Shown: positions 1-7,756 of the stretch, piece after piece | How positions within the stretch are numbered: the first letter of the stretch is position 1 | Layout of the letters: the number at the start of each line of letters is the position of its first letter | Source: JARRKC01 sp037388505 | GTDB lineage: Bacteria; Acidobacteriota; UBA6911; RPQK01; JAPXNP01 | NCBI GenBank assembly: GCA_037388505.1 | Contig: JARRKC010000020.1 | Coordinates: forward strand, 25,537 to 89,536 | Direction of reading: 5' to 3' | Length of the DNA: 64,000 nucleotides | Made by a program: the position numbers and the translations under genes | Notes under the pieces: generated by a model | The model's input: the letters and a program-made list of their open reading frames with translations, nothing else | What the model was told of the DNA's origin: nothing | Databases searched by the model: none

Positions 1-213
1 GCGCACGGCGGCGTCAGGATCAACGGATCGCGAAAGCTCCGCAAGCAGGGGCTCGGCCCAATGACCCATCCGCTCCGGGGAAGAGACGAGTCCGGCAATG
101 GCCGCTAGATGTTCGTCGGCGCGCAACGGGTCTTTGAACCGGTAAGGTCCGAGCAGAACCTCGATCTCCGACTCTTCGAGGTCGGTTGCCAGAAACAAAT
201 CGCGAGGATGCAT
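1..213 (-). CDS. glnE: Glutamine synthetase adenylyltransferase, N-terminal fragment
   Basis: Open on the minus strand from an ATG at 213 to the window edge, so only about 71 N-terminal residues are visible. They include LLGPYRFKDPLRADEHLAAI and AEPLLAELSRSVDPDAA, which resemble the helical start of GlnE (a G-F-x-DP-x-A block, then a leucine-rich stretch ending in SPDPD). GlnE adds and removes AMP on glutamine synthetase under PII control. The gene lies downstream of glnA on the same strand, and the adenylylation tyrosine is present in GlnA, which supports the call. A TACAAT hexamer at 223-228 lies 9 nt before the ATG with no Shine-Dalgarno, so the message may be leaderless. The frame stays open upstream beyond 360, so a longer start cannot be excluded. 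Confidence 0.72.
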   Translation of the reverse strand, partial: MHPRDLFLATDLEESEIEVLLGPYRFKDPLRADEHLAAIAGLVSSPERMGHWAEPLLAELSRSVDPDAAVR

Positions 214-638
214 CCCGGCGAGATTGTACCGGAAGTCGAGAGGGAAAGAAGGGCTGCGAGGGCCGGAGAACGAGAGTACGGGGGAAAGGAAGTCAGAAGT
301 GGTGGGAAACGGGAGTCGGGAAACGGGAGACGAACAAACAGTGCCGAGTTCCGAGTACACAATACCGGGAGTCGCGGGCAGGTCGGTGCGCGAATGAAAT
401 GAGCGATCCCCTGGACGGTAGCCGGCTTCCTGCTTTACCGCGAGCTTCGCACCCGGCCGTCGAGAGTGGCAGAATCGATCTCACGCAAAGACGCCGCGGA
501 CGCCAAGGGCTCCATAGCGAAGAAAGCCGTTGCGTCCATCGCGTTTTTGCGGCTGCGCGTGAAGCCGGTCCAGACCGTGGAGGACACCGGGAAGGGCTTC
601 CCGGTGTCCTCTGTCGTCCGCTGAGCAGAGCCTCGGAC
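214..638. other. Gap between glnA and glnE with short word repeats
   Basis: No convincing gene. Around 300-330 a GGGAAACGGGAG-type word is repeated, and around 478-512 there is a stretch of the form CACGCAAAGACGCCGCGGACGCC that resembles a dispersed intergenic motif I recall from other GC-rich genomes. The glnA terminator hairpin lies at the right end. The reading frames here look like chance frames over repeats. Confidence 0.5.
580..611 (-). terminator. Hairpin downstream of glnA
   Basis: A 15-bp perfect inverted repeat (GAGGACACCGGGAAG and its complement, 2-nt centre) begins 27 bases after the glnA stop. No T-run follows on the minus strand, so it is either a non-canonical terminator or an mRNA-end stabiliser. 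Confidence 0.6.
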
Positions 639-2054
639 CTAGATGTCGAAATAGAGTGCAAACTCGTACGGATGCGGTCGCAGGCGAATGGCATCTACTT
701 CGTGCTTGCGCTTGTACGCGAGCCAGGTGTCGATGACGTCCGGCGTGAAAACGTCTCCTTTCAGAAGGAAGTCGTGATCTGAGGCCAGAGCGGCCAGCGC
801 CTCTTCCAGGGAACCGGGCGTCGATTGCACCTGGGCAAGATCCTCCGGTTCGAGATCATACAGATCCTTGTCCATGGGATCAGGCGGGGTGATCTTGTTC
901 TGGATTCCGTCCAGGCCCGCCATCAGCATGGCCGCGAAAGCCAGATAACCGTTGCACGACGGATCGGGGCAGCGGAATTCGAGACGCTTCGCCTTCTCGC
1001 TGCGGCTGTAGGCCGGAATACGGACGCAGGCGCTGCGGTTGCGCATCGAGTAGATCAGATTGATCGGAGCCTCATATCCCGGCACCAGGCGCCTGTACGA
1101 ATTGGTGGTCGGAGCGCAGAATGCCAGCAGCGCGCCGGCGTGCTTGAGGAGACCGCCGATGTAGTACACCGCTTCCTGGCTGAGGTCTGCATAGGTCCCG
1201 GGCTGGTAGAAGACATTCTTGCCGCCCTTCCAGAGACTCTGGTGACAGTGCATGCCGGAACCGTTGTCCTGAAACAGAGGCTTCGGCATCAGCGTAGCCG
1301 TCTTGCCGTGCTTGCGTGCCGTGTTCTTCACAACGTACTTGAACTTTAAGAATTTATCGGCCATCCGGAGAAGGGAATCGAAGCGCATATCGATTTCGCA
1401 TTGTCCTCCGGTAGCGACTTCGTGGTGGTGGATTTCGACCTCGATGCCGATCTGTTCCAACGTCAGCATCATCTCGGTACGAATATCCTGCAGCGTGTCC
1501 ATCGGCGGCACTGGAAAGTAGCCTTCCTTGTAGCGCGGCTTGTATCCGAGATTCGGCTGTTCTTCACGGTTGCTGTTCCAGAAACCTTCGACTGAGTCCA
1601 CGAAATAGGAGCCCTGGTTGTAGGTCTGGGCGAACCGTACCTCGTCGAGGACGAAGAATTCGGGCTCTGGCCCGAAATAGGCTTTGTCCGCGATTCCGGT
1701 CGAGATCAGATAGTTTTCCGCCTTCTGTGCGATATAGCGGGGATCCCGCGAGTACGGCTCTCCGGTCACCGGGTCGCCAACATTACAGATCAGGACCAGT
1801 GTGCGGTGCTGGGCGTAGGGATCCTCGAAGGCACTGTTGGGATCGGGAAACAGCAGCATGTCGCTCTCCTGGATCTGCTGAAATCCCCGGATGCTCGATC
1901 CGTCGAACCCGAAGCCCTCCTCAAAGCTGCCCTCATCGACCAACGTCGGATTGCAGGTGAAATGCTGCCAGAGTCCCGGCAAATCACAAAAACGAAGGTC
2001 GACGGCCTCGATCTCCCTGTCCCTGATCAACTGCACAACTTCTTTAGCGTCCAT
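639..2054 (-). CDS. glnA: Type I glutamine synthetase
   Basis: 471 residues, the usual length for dodecameric GS-I. It condenses ammonia with glutamate using ATP in the cytoplasm. Visible landmarks are DGSSIRGF (51-58), the metal-site EPEFF, HHHEVATGGQCEID, NGSGMHCHQSLW in the ATP site, the PGYEAP glutamate flap and RNRSACVRIP. KDLYDLEPED carries the adenylylation tyrosine (Tyr399), so the enzyme belongs to the covalently regulated GS-I-beta class, consistent with glnE downstream and glnD-glnB elsewhere in the window. The ATG follows a good Shine-Dalgarno (GAGGAGAGACA). A TTGACA/AAATAT promoter lies about 75 bases upstream and a long hairpin follows the stop, so it is probably transcribed alone. 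Confidence 0.97.
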   Translation of the reverse strand: MDAKEVVQLIRDREIEAVDLRFCDLPGLWQHFTCNPTLVDEGSFEEGFGFDGSSIRGFQQIQESDMLLFPDPNSAFEDPYAQHRTLVLICNVGDPVTGEPYSRDPRYIAQKAENYLISTGIADKAYFGPEPEFFVLDEVRFAQTYNQGSYFVDSVEGFWNSNREEQPNLGYKPRYKEGYFPVPPMDTLQDIRTEMMLTLEQIGIEVEIHHHEVATGGQCEIDMRFDSLLRMADKFLKFKYVVKNTARKHGKTATLMPKPLFQDNGSGMHCHQSLWKGGKNVFYQPGTYADLSQEAVYYIGGLLKHAGALLAFCAPTTNSYRRLVPGYEAPINLIYSMRNRSACVRIPAYSRSEKAKRLEFRCPDPSCNGYLAFAAMLMAGLDGIQNKITPPDPMDKDLYDLEPEDLAQVQSTPGSLEEALAALASDHDFLLKGDVFTPDVIDTWLAYKRKHEVDAIRLRPHPYEFALYFDI

Positions 2055-2132
2055 TGTCTCTCCTCTCTTGGGCTCGATCTCAGGATCTCACCGCGTTTAA
2101 CTCAGATCCATGTGCCGCATAACGATTCCACC

Positions 2133-2162
2133 ATATTTTCGACATTTTTGTCAGCTTGTCAA
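2133..2162 (-). promoter_or_regulatory. Probable sigma-70 promoter of glnA
   Basis: On the minus strand a consensus -35 (TTGACA, 2157-2162), an 18-nt spacer and a -10-like AAATAT (2133-2138) lie upstream of the glnA Shine-Dalgarno. Two TGACAC/TGACAG words about 20 bases apart lie further upstream (about 2190-2222) and might be operator half-sites; that is speculative. I see no sigma-54 GG-N10-GC motif here. Confidence 0.6.
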
Positions 2163-2269
2163 TCTGGACGTTGCCGATTGTGCATGAAACTGGTGACACA
2201 TTGCAGGAATGAGTGTGACAGTTTGCAGAGACGAGCGGCGCATTCCCGTGGGCAAGAGCATTTTCGAAG

Positions 2270-2617
2270 GCCGATTTTCGATTTGCGATGGCCGATTTGC
2301 GTTGGCTCCCCCTCCGAACCGGAACCGACGCCTTTCGGGAATCTGAGAGCCGGAACGAAGTGAGGGAGCCCTTTGTGCGGGCCTCGAACACCCGGCCTCC
2401 CGCCCGGGCCGAACCTCGATCGCAAGCCCCTCAACCAATGAAGGGTCGTTCGGATTCACCGATTCAGGAAAGCCTCGTTAAGAGAGCCCTGCCGAGGGAT
2501 TCGGCTACAAACGGTTCGGACCTTCGGCGACGGCCGCGCTCTGATGCACCTGGTACGAAGCGTGGTCGGGCGTGCGCCGCAGATCGAAAATCGGCAATCG
2601 ACAATCGAAAATCGAGA
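2270..2617. repeat. Inverted pair of CGATTTTCGAT word blocks
   Basis: The left block (2270-2303) is built of CGATTTTCGATTTGCGATGG-type words. The right block (2581-2617) carries the same vocabulary inverted (ATCGAAAATCGGCAATCGAC). About 280 bases without a recognisable gene separate them. The pair fills the gap between glnA's promoter and the end of the MFS gene, whose stop follows within 20 bases. Confidence 0.7.
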
Positions 2618-2633
2618 AACCCGTCAAAGCCTC

Positions 2634-3833
2634 CTAAGCGGGGCGACGGACGCGGCCGATGCCCAGGGCGATCAGGCAGAGAATGCCGGCCATACCGACT
2701 GCGATCCAGAGGCTGGACGCGCCGAATGCTTCTGCGGGCGCTCCCGCGCTCAGGTTGCCGATGATCTTGGGGACCAGCGTCCCGCCGAGCAGACCAACCG
2801 CAAAGATGATCCCGAAGATGCTGCCGTAAAGGCTGGGTTCGAACTTGGCAAAGGTCACGCCCACGATGGTGGGAAAGATCGGCGCGAATGCGAGTCCGGT
2901 CACCATGACCGCGATGATGCCGACCAGCGGACCGGGGGTCAGGATCATCAGGACCAGTGCCAGTACCGATACCAGCGCGGCTCCCAGAATGACCTTTGGA
3001 CCAATGGCGGTCAGGTTCTTGACCGCGGAAGTGATGAAGCGGCCGACCATGATCGCGACACCGAACAGACTCAGAACGAGTCCGGCGTTCGAAACCGCAC
3101 CCGCAGAGGAGCCTGCGCTCGAGAACACATTCGTCATGTACGGTTTGATCCACGTCCCCATACTGGTTTCGAGCGCGATGTAGCAGAACAGCGCCAGAGC
3201 TGCGACGAGCACCGAGCCATTCCCGAGCAACCGGACGGCTTTGCTGATTTCGAACCCGATCGACACCTGCGGATAGCGGGGCAGCAGAGAGACGACCAGG
3301 AAGATCAGCATCAACACGCCGAGGATCGAAACACCTGACTTGTACCCGATCTCCAGTCCGGCAAACAGTGAGAAGAGGAGGGGGGTCAGTACATAGCCCA
3401 GACCGAAGAAGCCGTTGCCGAAGTTGCTGGCCCGGGCGGGATCCTTTCCCTCGAACAGAACCACTGGAATCAGGGTGTTGCCGACGGTGTTCAGGCACAT
3501 GGCACCGACGCCGAGCAGCACGCAGGCCAGCACGGCCGTATTGAAGCTCGACGCCACCGCAAGCAGGAACATGCTGCCACTCAGAACCAGGAACCCGACA
3601 ATGGCCATCGGCTTGTGTCCCAGCTTGTCGACCAGCGGACCGATGACCAACTGCACGATCATGCTGGTCAAGAACAGAGTGAGAACCAGGCTTCCCAGCT
3701 GGGCGTTGTCGATTCCGATCGCCGCCTTGAGCTCCTCGGAGATCGCCCCCAGGATGATGAAACAGATGGCGAGACTGAAGACCGCCATCAAGGCCACAAT
3801 GGCCGTCAACCGGCTACCCTCTTGTTGTTGCAT
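2634..3833 (-). CDS. MFS transporter, sugar/organic solute type
   Basis: About 399 residues with some twelve hydrophobic segments, in the major facilitator superfamily. The first half shows a loop 2-3 motif (GPLVDKLGHKP) typical of MFS carriers, and overall texture resembles FucP-like sugar permeases, but the substrate cannot be read. I chose the ATG at 3833 (MQQQEGSRLT) because GAGGGAGGGA precedes it at Shine-Dalgarno distance; an upstream ATG at 3899 would add 22 hydrophilic residues without a ribosome site. It stands alone between two repeat-filled gaps. Confidence 0.85.
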   Translation of the reverse strand: MQQQEGSRLTAIVALMAVFSLAICFIILGAISEELKAAIGIDNAQLGSLVLTLFLTSMIVQLVIGPLVDKLGHKPMAIVGFLVLSGSMFLLAVASSFNTAVLACVLLGVGAMCLNTVGNTLIPVVLFEGKDPARASNFGNGFFGLGYVLTPLLFSLFAGLEIGYKSGVSILGVLMLIFLVVSLLPRYPQVSIGFEISKAVRLLGNGSVLVAALALFCYIALETSMGTWIKPYMTNVFSSAGSSAGAVSNAGLVLSLFGVAIMVGRFITSAVKNLTAIGPKVILGAALVSVLALVLMILTPGPLVGIIAVMVTGLAFAPIFPTIVGVTFAKFEPSLYGSIFGIIFAVGLLGGTLVPKIIGNLSAGAPAEAFGASSLWIAVGMAGILCLIALGIGRVRRPA

Positions 3834-3904
3834 CACGGCTGTCCCTCCCTCAAATGAAAAGAGCGGTCTCATCATAAAGGAAGGGTCCCCACCGCACAAT
3901 CACC

Positions 3905-4043
3905 CACAACGTCGTCCTCGTCGTGTCGCTTTGGCGGATGGTCGTTTTGTCGTTGTGCTGGATGCTCTGTGGCGGTCCTGCCCAAGACTCACTACGACCG
4001 CACGACGCCGGAACGTGACCGCGACGGAGACGACGCAACCAGC
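3905..4043. repeat. Inverted GTCGT / ACGAC word blocks
   Basis: The left block (3905-3958) repeats GTCGT words (ACGTCGTCCTCGTCGTGTCG and GTCGTTTTGTCGTTGTG). The right block (3990-4043) carries the complementary ACGAC/CGACG words (CTACGACCGCACGACGCC, GACGGAGACGACGC). It fills the gap between the MFS start and the end of the isomerase gene. The vocabulary reappears at 14621-14749. Confidence 0.6.
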
Positions 4044-4047
4044 GGCT

Positions 4048-4650
4048 TCAGGCACCTGGTGGTGAGGTCCCGGGTTCCGCGTTCTCCATGAAGTAGTAGC
4101 CGATCAAGTGCTGGATCAGGAAGTGACAGTCTTCGATCCGGCCTATGTGAGCGGAGTCGACCACGATGGCGTGCTCAGCGAGTTCGGCCAGGGGGCCGGC
4201 GCGGCGACTGCAGAAACCGACGGTCGTCAAGTCGTGTTCGCGAGCCCAGGCGACCGCCTCGAGAACGTTCTTCGAGGCACCGCTGCTGCTGAAAGCCAGC
4301 AGAACATCACCGGGATCGGCAAAGTTGCGGAGCTGCTCAACGAAGATCTGCGAATAGTCGAGATCGTTGGCCAGCGCCGTGATCCAGGAGACATTGTCGG
4401 TCAACGCCATGACGCGAAAACGCCTCTTTCGAGTCAGGCACGATCCCTTGCCCAAATCGTTGGCGAAGTGGGTCGCCGTAGCCGCGCTTCCTCCGTTCCC
4501 GCAGATGAAAACGTGACGACCGAGACGGTTGGCTTCCTCGAGCACCTTCACGACCTCGGCCACACTGTCTAGCGGAAGCCGGCCGGCTGCTTTGATCGTT
4601 TCTTCGAGATATTCTTCGAGGTAGCGTCGGACCGTCTCGGCAGATTTCAT
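4048..4650 (-). CDS. gmhA: SIS-domain phosphosugar isomerase (GmhA/DiaA-like)
   Basis: About 200 residues, one SIS domain. FICGNGGSAATATHFANDL matches the phosphoheptose isomerase signature (CGNGGSAxxAxHFxxEL), and LLAFSSSGASKNVLEA is the second phosphosugar loop. GmhA converts sedoheptulose 7-phosphate to the heptose precursor of lipopolysaccharide. Paralogues such as DiaA act in replication instead, and no heptose pathway neighbour is present, so substrate is uncertain. A GTG at 4656 or the ATG at 4650 can start it. TAGAAT at 4657-4662 lies 6 nt before the ATG with no Shine-Dalgarno, suggesting a leaderless message. The C-terminal EPGTSPPGA runs toward the neighbouring repeats. Confidence 0.78.
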   Translation of the reverse strand: MKSAETVRRYLEEYLEETIKAAGRLPLDSVAEVVKVLEEANRLGRHVFICGNGGSAATATHFANDLGKGSCLTRKRRFRVMALTDNVSWITALANDLDYSQIFVEQLRNFADPGDVLLAFSSSGASKNVLEAVAWAREHDLTTVGFCSRRAGPLAELAEHAIVVDSAHIGRIEDCHFLIQHLIGYYFMENAEPGTSPPGA

Positions 4651-4805
4651 CCGCACATTCTACACCGGAGGATAGCGAGACTTGAGACGGCTGGAGACCT
4701 TCAGGTAAGCTTCTAGCCCAACCCGGCGGGCTGGACCTGGGCGCGGCCCCCGGCCGATATCGAAACGTCGCGGCCGCTCAGCGGCCTCTCGAGAAAGGGA
4801 GATAC

Positions 4806-5036
4806 ATGGCTGAAGTCGTTGGTGAAATGGAGAAGGGCTGGAACGAGAAAATCCTGTTCAGTGTCAGCGAGTTCAAAGGCAAAAATTACGCTGACATAAG
4901 GATTTACTATGAAGATGATGAGGGAGAATGGAAGCCCACGAAAAAGGGGGTCACCGTCAATCTCGAAAACTTCGCCGAGTTCAAGGAACGGGTGGAGGAA
5001 CTCGGAACTTATCTCGAGGAGAAAGGGTACATCTGA
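4806..5036 (+). CDS. PC4/p15-like single-strand nucleic acid binding protein
   Basis: 76 residues matching the bacterial PC4/YdbC-like domain: KILFSVSEFKGKNYADIRIY, then GEWKPTKKGVTVNLENFAEF and a final helix. The fold is a curved beta sheet plus helix that dimerises and binds single-stranded DNA. The start is supported by AGAAAGGGAG 5 nt upstream. It is divergent from the isomerase and about 60 bases ahead of the CDGSH gene, so the two small genes may share a message. Confidence 0.82.
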   Translation: MAEVVGEMEKGWNEKILFSVSEFKGKNYADIRIYYEDDEGEWKPTKKGVTVNLENFAEFKERVEELGTYLEEKGYI

Positions 5037-5093
5037 GTTGCACGTCCGGCCCCTGGCCGGAGGGTCGATCCATTCTTTCCAAGGGGATGCACC

Positions 5094-5324
5094 ATGTCTT
5101 GCGAGATCACGATTCGCGATAACGGACCCATCGTCATTTCTGGGGATTTTCTGATCAAGGATGCCGCCGGCCGAGTCTTCGACGTGGCAGGACGGACCAT
5201 CATCGGCCTGTGCCGTTGCGGAAATTCCGATAACAAGCCTTTTTGCGACGGAGCCCACAAACACTGCGGCTTCATGTCCGAAATCGAAGCCAGACAGCTT
5301 CCTCCACCCAAGCCGAAGGCCTGA
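5094..5324 (+). CDS. CDGSH iron-sulfur domain protein
   Basis: 76 residues. The sequence CRCGNSDNKPFCDGAH gives the CDGSH/mitoNEET 2Fe-2S motif with ligands Cys40, Cys42, Cys51 and His55 (C-x-C-x8-CDG-x-H). Such proteins bind a labile 2Fe-2S cluster and act in redox or cluster transfer; the partner is not evident. AAGGGGATGCACC supplies a Shine-Dalgarno for the ATG at 5094. It is the last gene before the dif-like site. Confidence 0.9.
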   Translation: MSCEITIRDNGPIVISGDFLIKDAAGRVFDVAGRTIIGLCRCGNSDNKPFCDGAHKHCGFMSEIEARQLPPPKPKA

Positions 5325-5622
5325 CGGCAGGCCGATGTAGGGATCGCCTCACCGAGAACGGGAGAGTCCGTCCGCCGAGGGAAAAGCCTTCCTCCGCACC
5401 TGAGTTCGCTGGCCCGATCCTCCTTTCTGACTCCATAGACCCCAGGACCACCCCGTTTTCCCAGCAGACCGCTCGCCACAGGTCATGCCTTCCGCGGTCG
5501 TGCCGCCTTTGGGAGGAATGCCAAGCGTCGGAGGTTCTCAAGGAGATCAGAGCGAACCGGGAGGAGGGGAGTCATTCCTACGCGCAGCGTTCACCCTCGA
5601 CGCTTTTCCCGGCACATGCGTA
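5325..5622. other. Non-coding stretch left of the dif-like site
   Basis: Roughly 300 bases without a convincing gene or RNA; reading frames here lack ribosome sites and family resemblance. Base composition is normal until about 5620, where it becomes strongly AT-rich. Confidence 0.5.
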
Positions 5623-5650
5623 ACGTCGCATAAGTAATATTATGTTAAAT
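5623..5650. other. dif: dif-like XerCD recombination site
   Basis: A 28-bp AT-rich island in a GC-rich gap. Its right 11 bases (TTATGTTAAAT, 5640-5650) are identical to the XerD-binding arm of E. coli dif as I remember it. The left 11 bases (ACGTCGCATAA, 5623-5633) share the CGCATAA core of the XerC arm. The 6-bp centre is GTAATA (5634-5639). The 11-6-11 layout and lack of coding support a chromosome-dimer resolution site, which would put the replication terminus here. About 70 further bases separate it from the end of bfn. Confidence 0.82.
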
Positions 5651-5721
5651 TATATCTTCCGGCCTGGTCTCTCGCGATCGTCCCTTATACGACAACTCGG
5701 AATCCGGAACTGGGCTCCGCG

Positions 5722-6207
5722 CTACATCTTGTACTTACCCAGATCCTCGGGGTTGAGATTCTCCAGCCACTCCCTCACTTCTTCGGGGTCGAGCTTCTCC
5801 TTGTCCAGCGAGATGTTGCGGCTGTTCTGAATGACCGCCTCGGTGACGAAAATGGGTGCGTCGGTGCGCAAAGCTAAGGCAATGGCATCGCTGGGGCGAC
5901 TGTCGATCAACATCGGCTGCCCACCGCGCTGCAGGTGGATCACCGCATAGAAGGTGTTGTCCTTGAGTTCCGTCACGACGATACGTTCGACTTCGGCGTC
6001 GAAGTGGTTGAGGATGTTCTTCAGCAGGTCGTGCGTCATGGGACGCGGCGTATCGACCCGTTCGATTTGCAGGGCTATGGCATTGGCCTCGAAGATGCCG
6101 ACCCAGATTGGAAGCAACGTATTCCGCTCGACGTCCTGAAGGATGACGATCGGAGAATTCGTGATCGGGTCCATCATGAGACCTTTGATTTTAAACTCTC
6201 GTTCCAT
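5722..6207 (-). CDS. BFN-domain (DUF151) bifunctional nuclease family protein
   Basis: 161 residues. The whole protein matches the bacterial BFN/DUF151 family: an N-terminal NSPIVILQDVERNTLLPIWVG, then IVVTELKDNTFYAVIHL and the signature DSRPSDAIALALRTDAPIFV. Members have nuclease activity in plants and are conserved but poorly understood in bacteria. The ATG is preceded by GGGAGGTCAT. It lies 26 bases downstream of miaB on the same strand, so the two are probably co-transcribed. The C-terminus (EEVREWLENLNPEDLGKYKM) is the usual acidic tail. Confidence 0.9.
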   Translation of the reverse strand: MEREFKIKGLMMDPITNSPIVILQDVERNTLLPIWVGIFEANAIALQIERVDTPRPMTHDLLKNILNHFDAEVERIVVTELKDNTFYAVIHLQRGGQPMLIDSRPSDAIALALRTDAPIFVTEAVIQNSRNISLDKEKLDPEEVREWLENLNPEDLGKYKM

Positions 6208-6233
6208 ATGACCTCCCAGAGCCCTCCAGGACT

Positions 6234-7592
6234 CTATCCTGTGCCGGAAAGTCGGCAGTGGACGACCGGCTCGCCGACCAGGCTATTGGGTCCGATCTCC
6301 GTAATCCTAACGCGAGCAAACTCGCCTGTCTCTTCTTCGCCAAAGAAATTCACGATTTTGTTCGACGCGGTTCTGCCAAATCTGCGCATCCCATCACGAG
6401 CCGTCCCCTCGACCAACACGTCGAACTCCCGATCCAGGTAGCGCCGGCGATGGAGATCGAGCTGGATATCCCGCTGGACCCCCTGGAGCACGGTCAAACG
6501 ACGCGACTTCTCACTCTCACCGACGTCATCCTCCCAGCCGAAAGCTTCCGTCATGGGCCGCGGCGAATACTTAAAGGAGAACATTTGTTCGAATTCTGCA
6601 AATCTCACCAAATCCAGCGTTTTCTCGAAATCCTCAGCCGTCTCGCCGGGGCAACCGACGATCACGTCCGTCGACAATGCGATCTGGCGGCCACAGTTTC
6701 GGAACTTCTCCACGAGCGCCCGGTACCAGGCAGCGTCGTGCTGACGCCGCATTCGCCGCAGGATCCGGCTTGAACCCGATTGCAGGGGCAGATGGACCTG
6801 AGGACAGATGTTGTCGCGCTCCGCAATGAGTGAGATGACGTCATCGGTGAAATGTCTCGGATGCGGTGATGTGAAACGCAGCCTCTCAACTCCCTCGATC
6901 TCCGAGACGTCCGAAAGGAGCTCGGCAAATCGGTAGCGGGGATTCGCGGGGTCTTTGTAGCTGTTGACCGTCTGACCGAGCAACAGAACCTCGACGAATC
7001 CTTCGGCGGTCGCCTGCCTGATTTCCTCGAGCACCGAGGACGCTCTCCGATTCCTTTCTTTTCCCCGGGTATGGGGGACGATGCAGAAAGCACAGTGCTT
7101 GTTGCAGCCTTCCATCACGGTCACGGCGGCGCGAAACGAATTCGACCTGGAGACCGCTTCGGCCGAAGGCGGCTCGGAATCATCAAGGAACGCCGTCGCG
7201 ACAAGTCCGGCGGGTGGACCACCCCCGGCGCCCTGGGTCAGCTCATCGAGCAGATCGGGGATCGCATGGTACAGATGGGTGCCCACGACGAGATCGACGT
7301 GCGGAGCCCGCTTGAGAATGTTCTCGCCCTCCTGCTGGGCGACACAACCCATCACGCCGATCAGGAAATCAGCTTTCGCCCGCTTGCGTTCCTTGAGTTC
7401 CCCCAAGCGGCTGTAGACCTTCTGAACCGCTTTTTCCCGAACGCTGCACGTGTTGAGCAGGAAGAGATCGGCATCGTCGGCCGACGGCGCCGGCACCAGT
7501 CCGCGGCGCGCGAGCAGACCGCCGATCTTCTCCGAGTCGTGCTCGTTCATCTGGCAGCCATGCGTTTCGATGAAGAATGAATGCAGTCTCAC
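6234..7592 (-). CDS. miaB: tRNA-2-methylthio-N6-dimethylallyladenosine synthase
   Basis: 452 residues with the full MiaB layout. The N-terminal domain has cluster ligands Cys13, Cys49 and Cys83. The radical-SAM domain has C163-x3-C167-x2-C170 (EGCNKHCAFC), IVPHTRGKERNR follows, and a C-terminal TRAM domain binds RNA. The enzyme adds the methylthio group to i6A37 in tRNA. The start is a GTG at 7592; TAGAAT (7601-7606) lies 8 nt upstream and there is no Shine-Dalgarno, suggesting a leaderless mRNA. bfn follows closely downstream. Confidence 0.95.
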   Translation of the reverse strand: MRLHSFFIETHGCQMNEHDSEKIGGLLARRGLVPAPSADDADLFLLNTCSVREKAVQKVYSRLGELKERKRAKADFLIGVMGCVAQQEGENILKRAPHVDLVVGTHLYHAIPDLLDELTQGAGGGPPAGLVATAFLDDSEPPSAEAVSRSNSFRAAVTVMEGCNKHCAFCIVPHTRGKERNRRASSVLEEIRQATAEGFVEVLLLGQTVNSYKDPANPRYRFAELLSDVSEIEGVERLRFTSPHPRHFTDDVISLIAERDNICPQVHLPLQSGSSRILRRMRRQHDAAWYRALVEKFRNCGRQIALSTDVIVGCPGETAEDFEKTLDLVRFAEFEQMFSFKYSPRPMTEAFGWEDDVGESEKSRRLTVLQGVQRDIQLDLHRRRYLDREFDVLVEGTARDGMRRFGRTASNKIVNFFGEEETGEFARVRITEIGPNSLVGEPVVHCRLSGTG

Positions 7593-7756
7593 TTGAAATC
7601 ATTCTAGCGAAAAAGGCGTGCCCTCGCGGCTGGTCGGACATTCAGGGACACCCACGAAACGTCTCGGGAAGCGGCGATCATCGAAACGGCTCTGGGTGGT
7701 CGACGGCCGGGCATGCCGGTGGACTTCAGGATCCTGTCTGGGAATGCGGCTTGGCC

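Noticed and set aside
2190..2222. NtrC-type site upstream of glnA
   Set aside because: The TGACAC and TGACAG words are in direct, not inverted, order and no sigma-54 promoter follows; a sigma-70 promoter explains expression.
2544..3338. 264-codon frame on the plus strand opposite the MFS gene
   Set aside because: Rich in D, Q, R and E as expected for antisense of membrane-protein codons; the MFS frame has clear membrane segments and a ribosome site.
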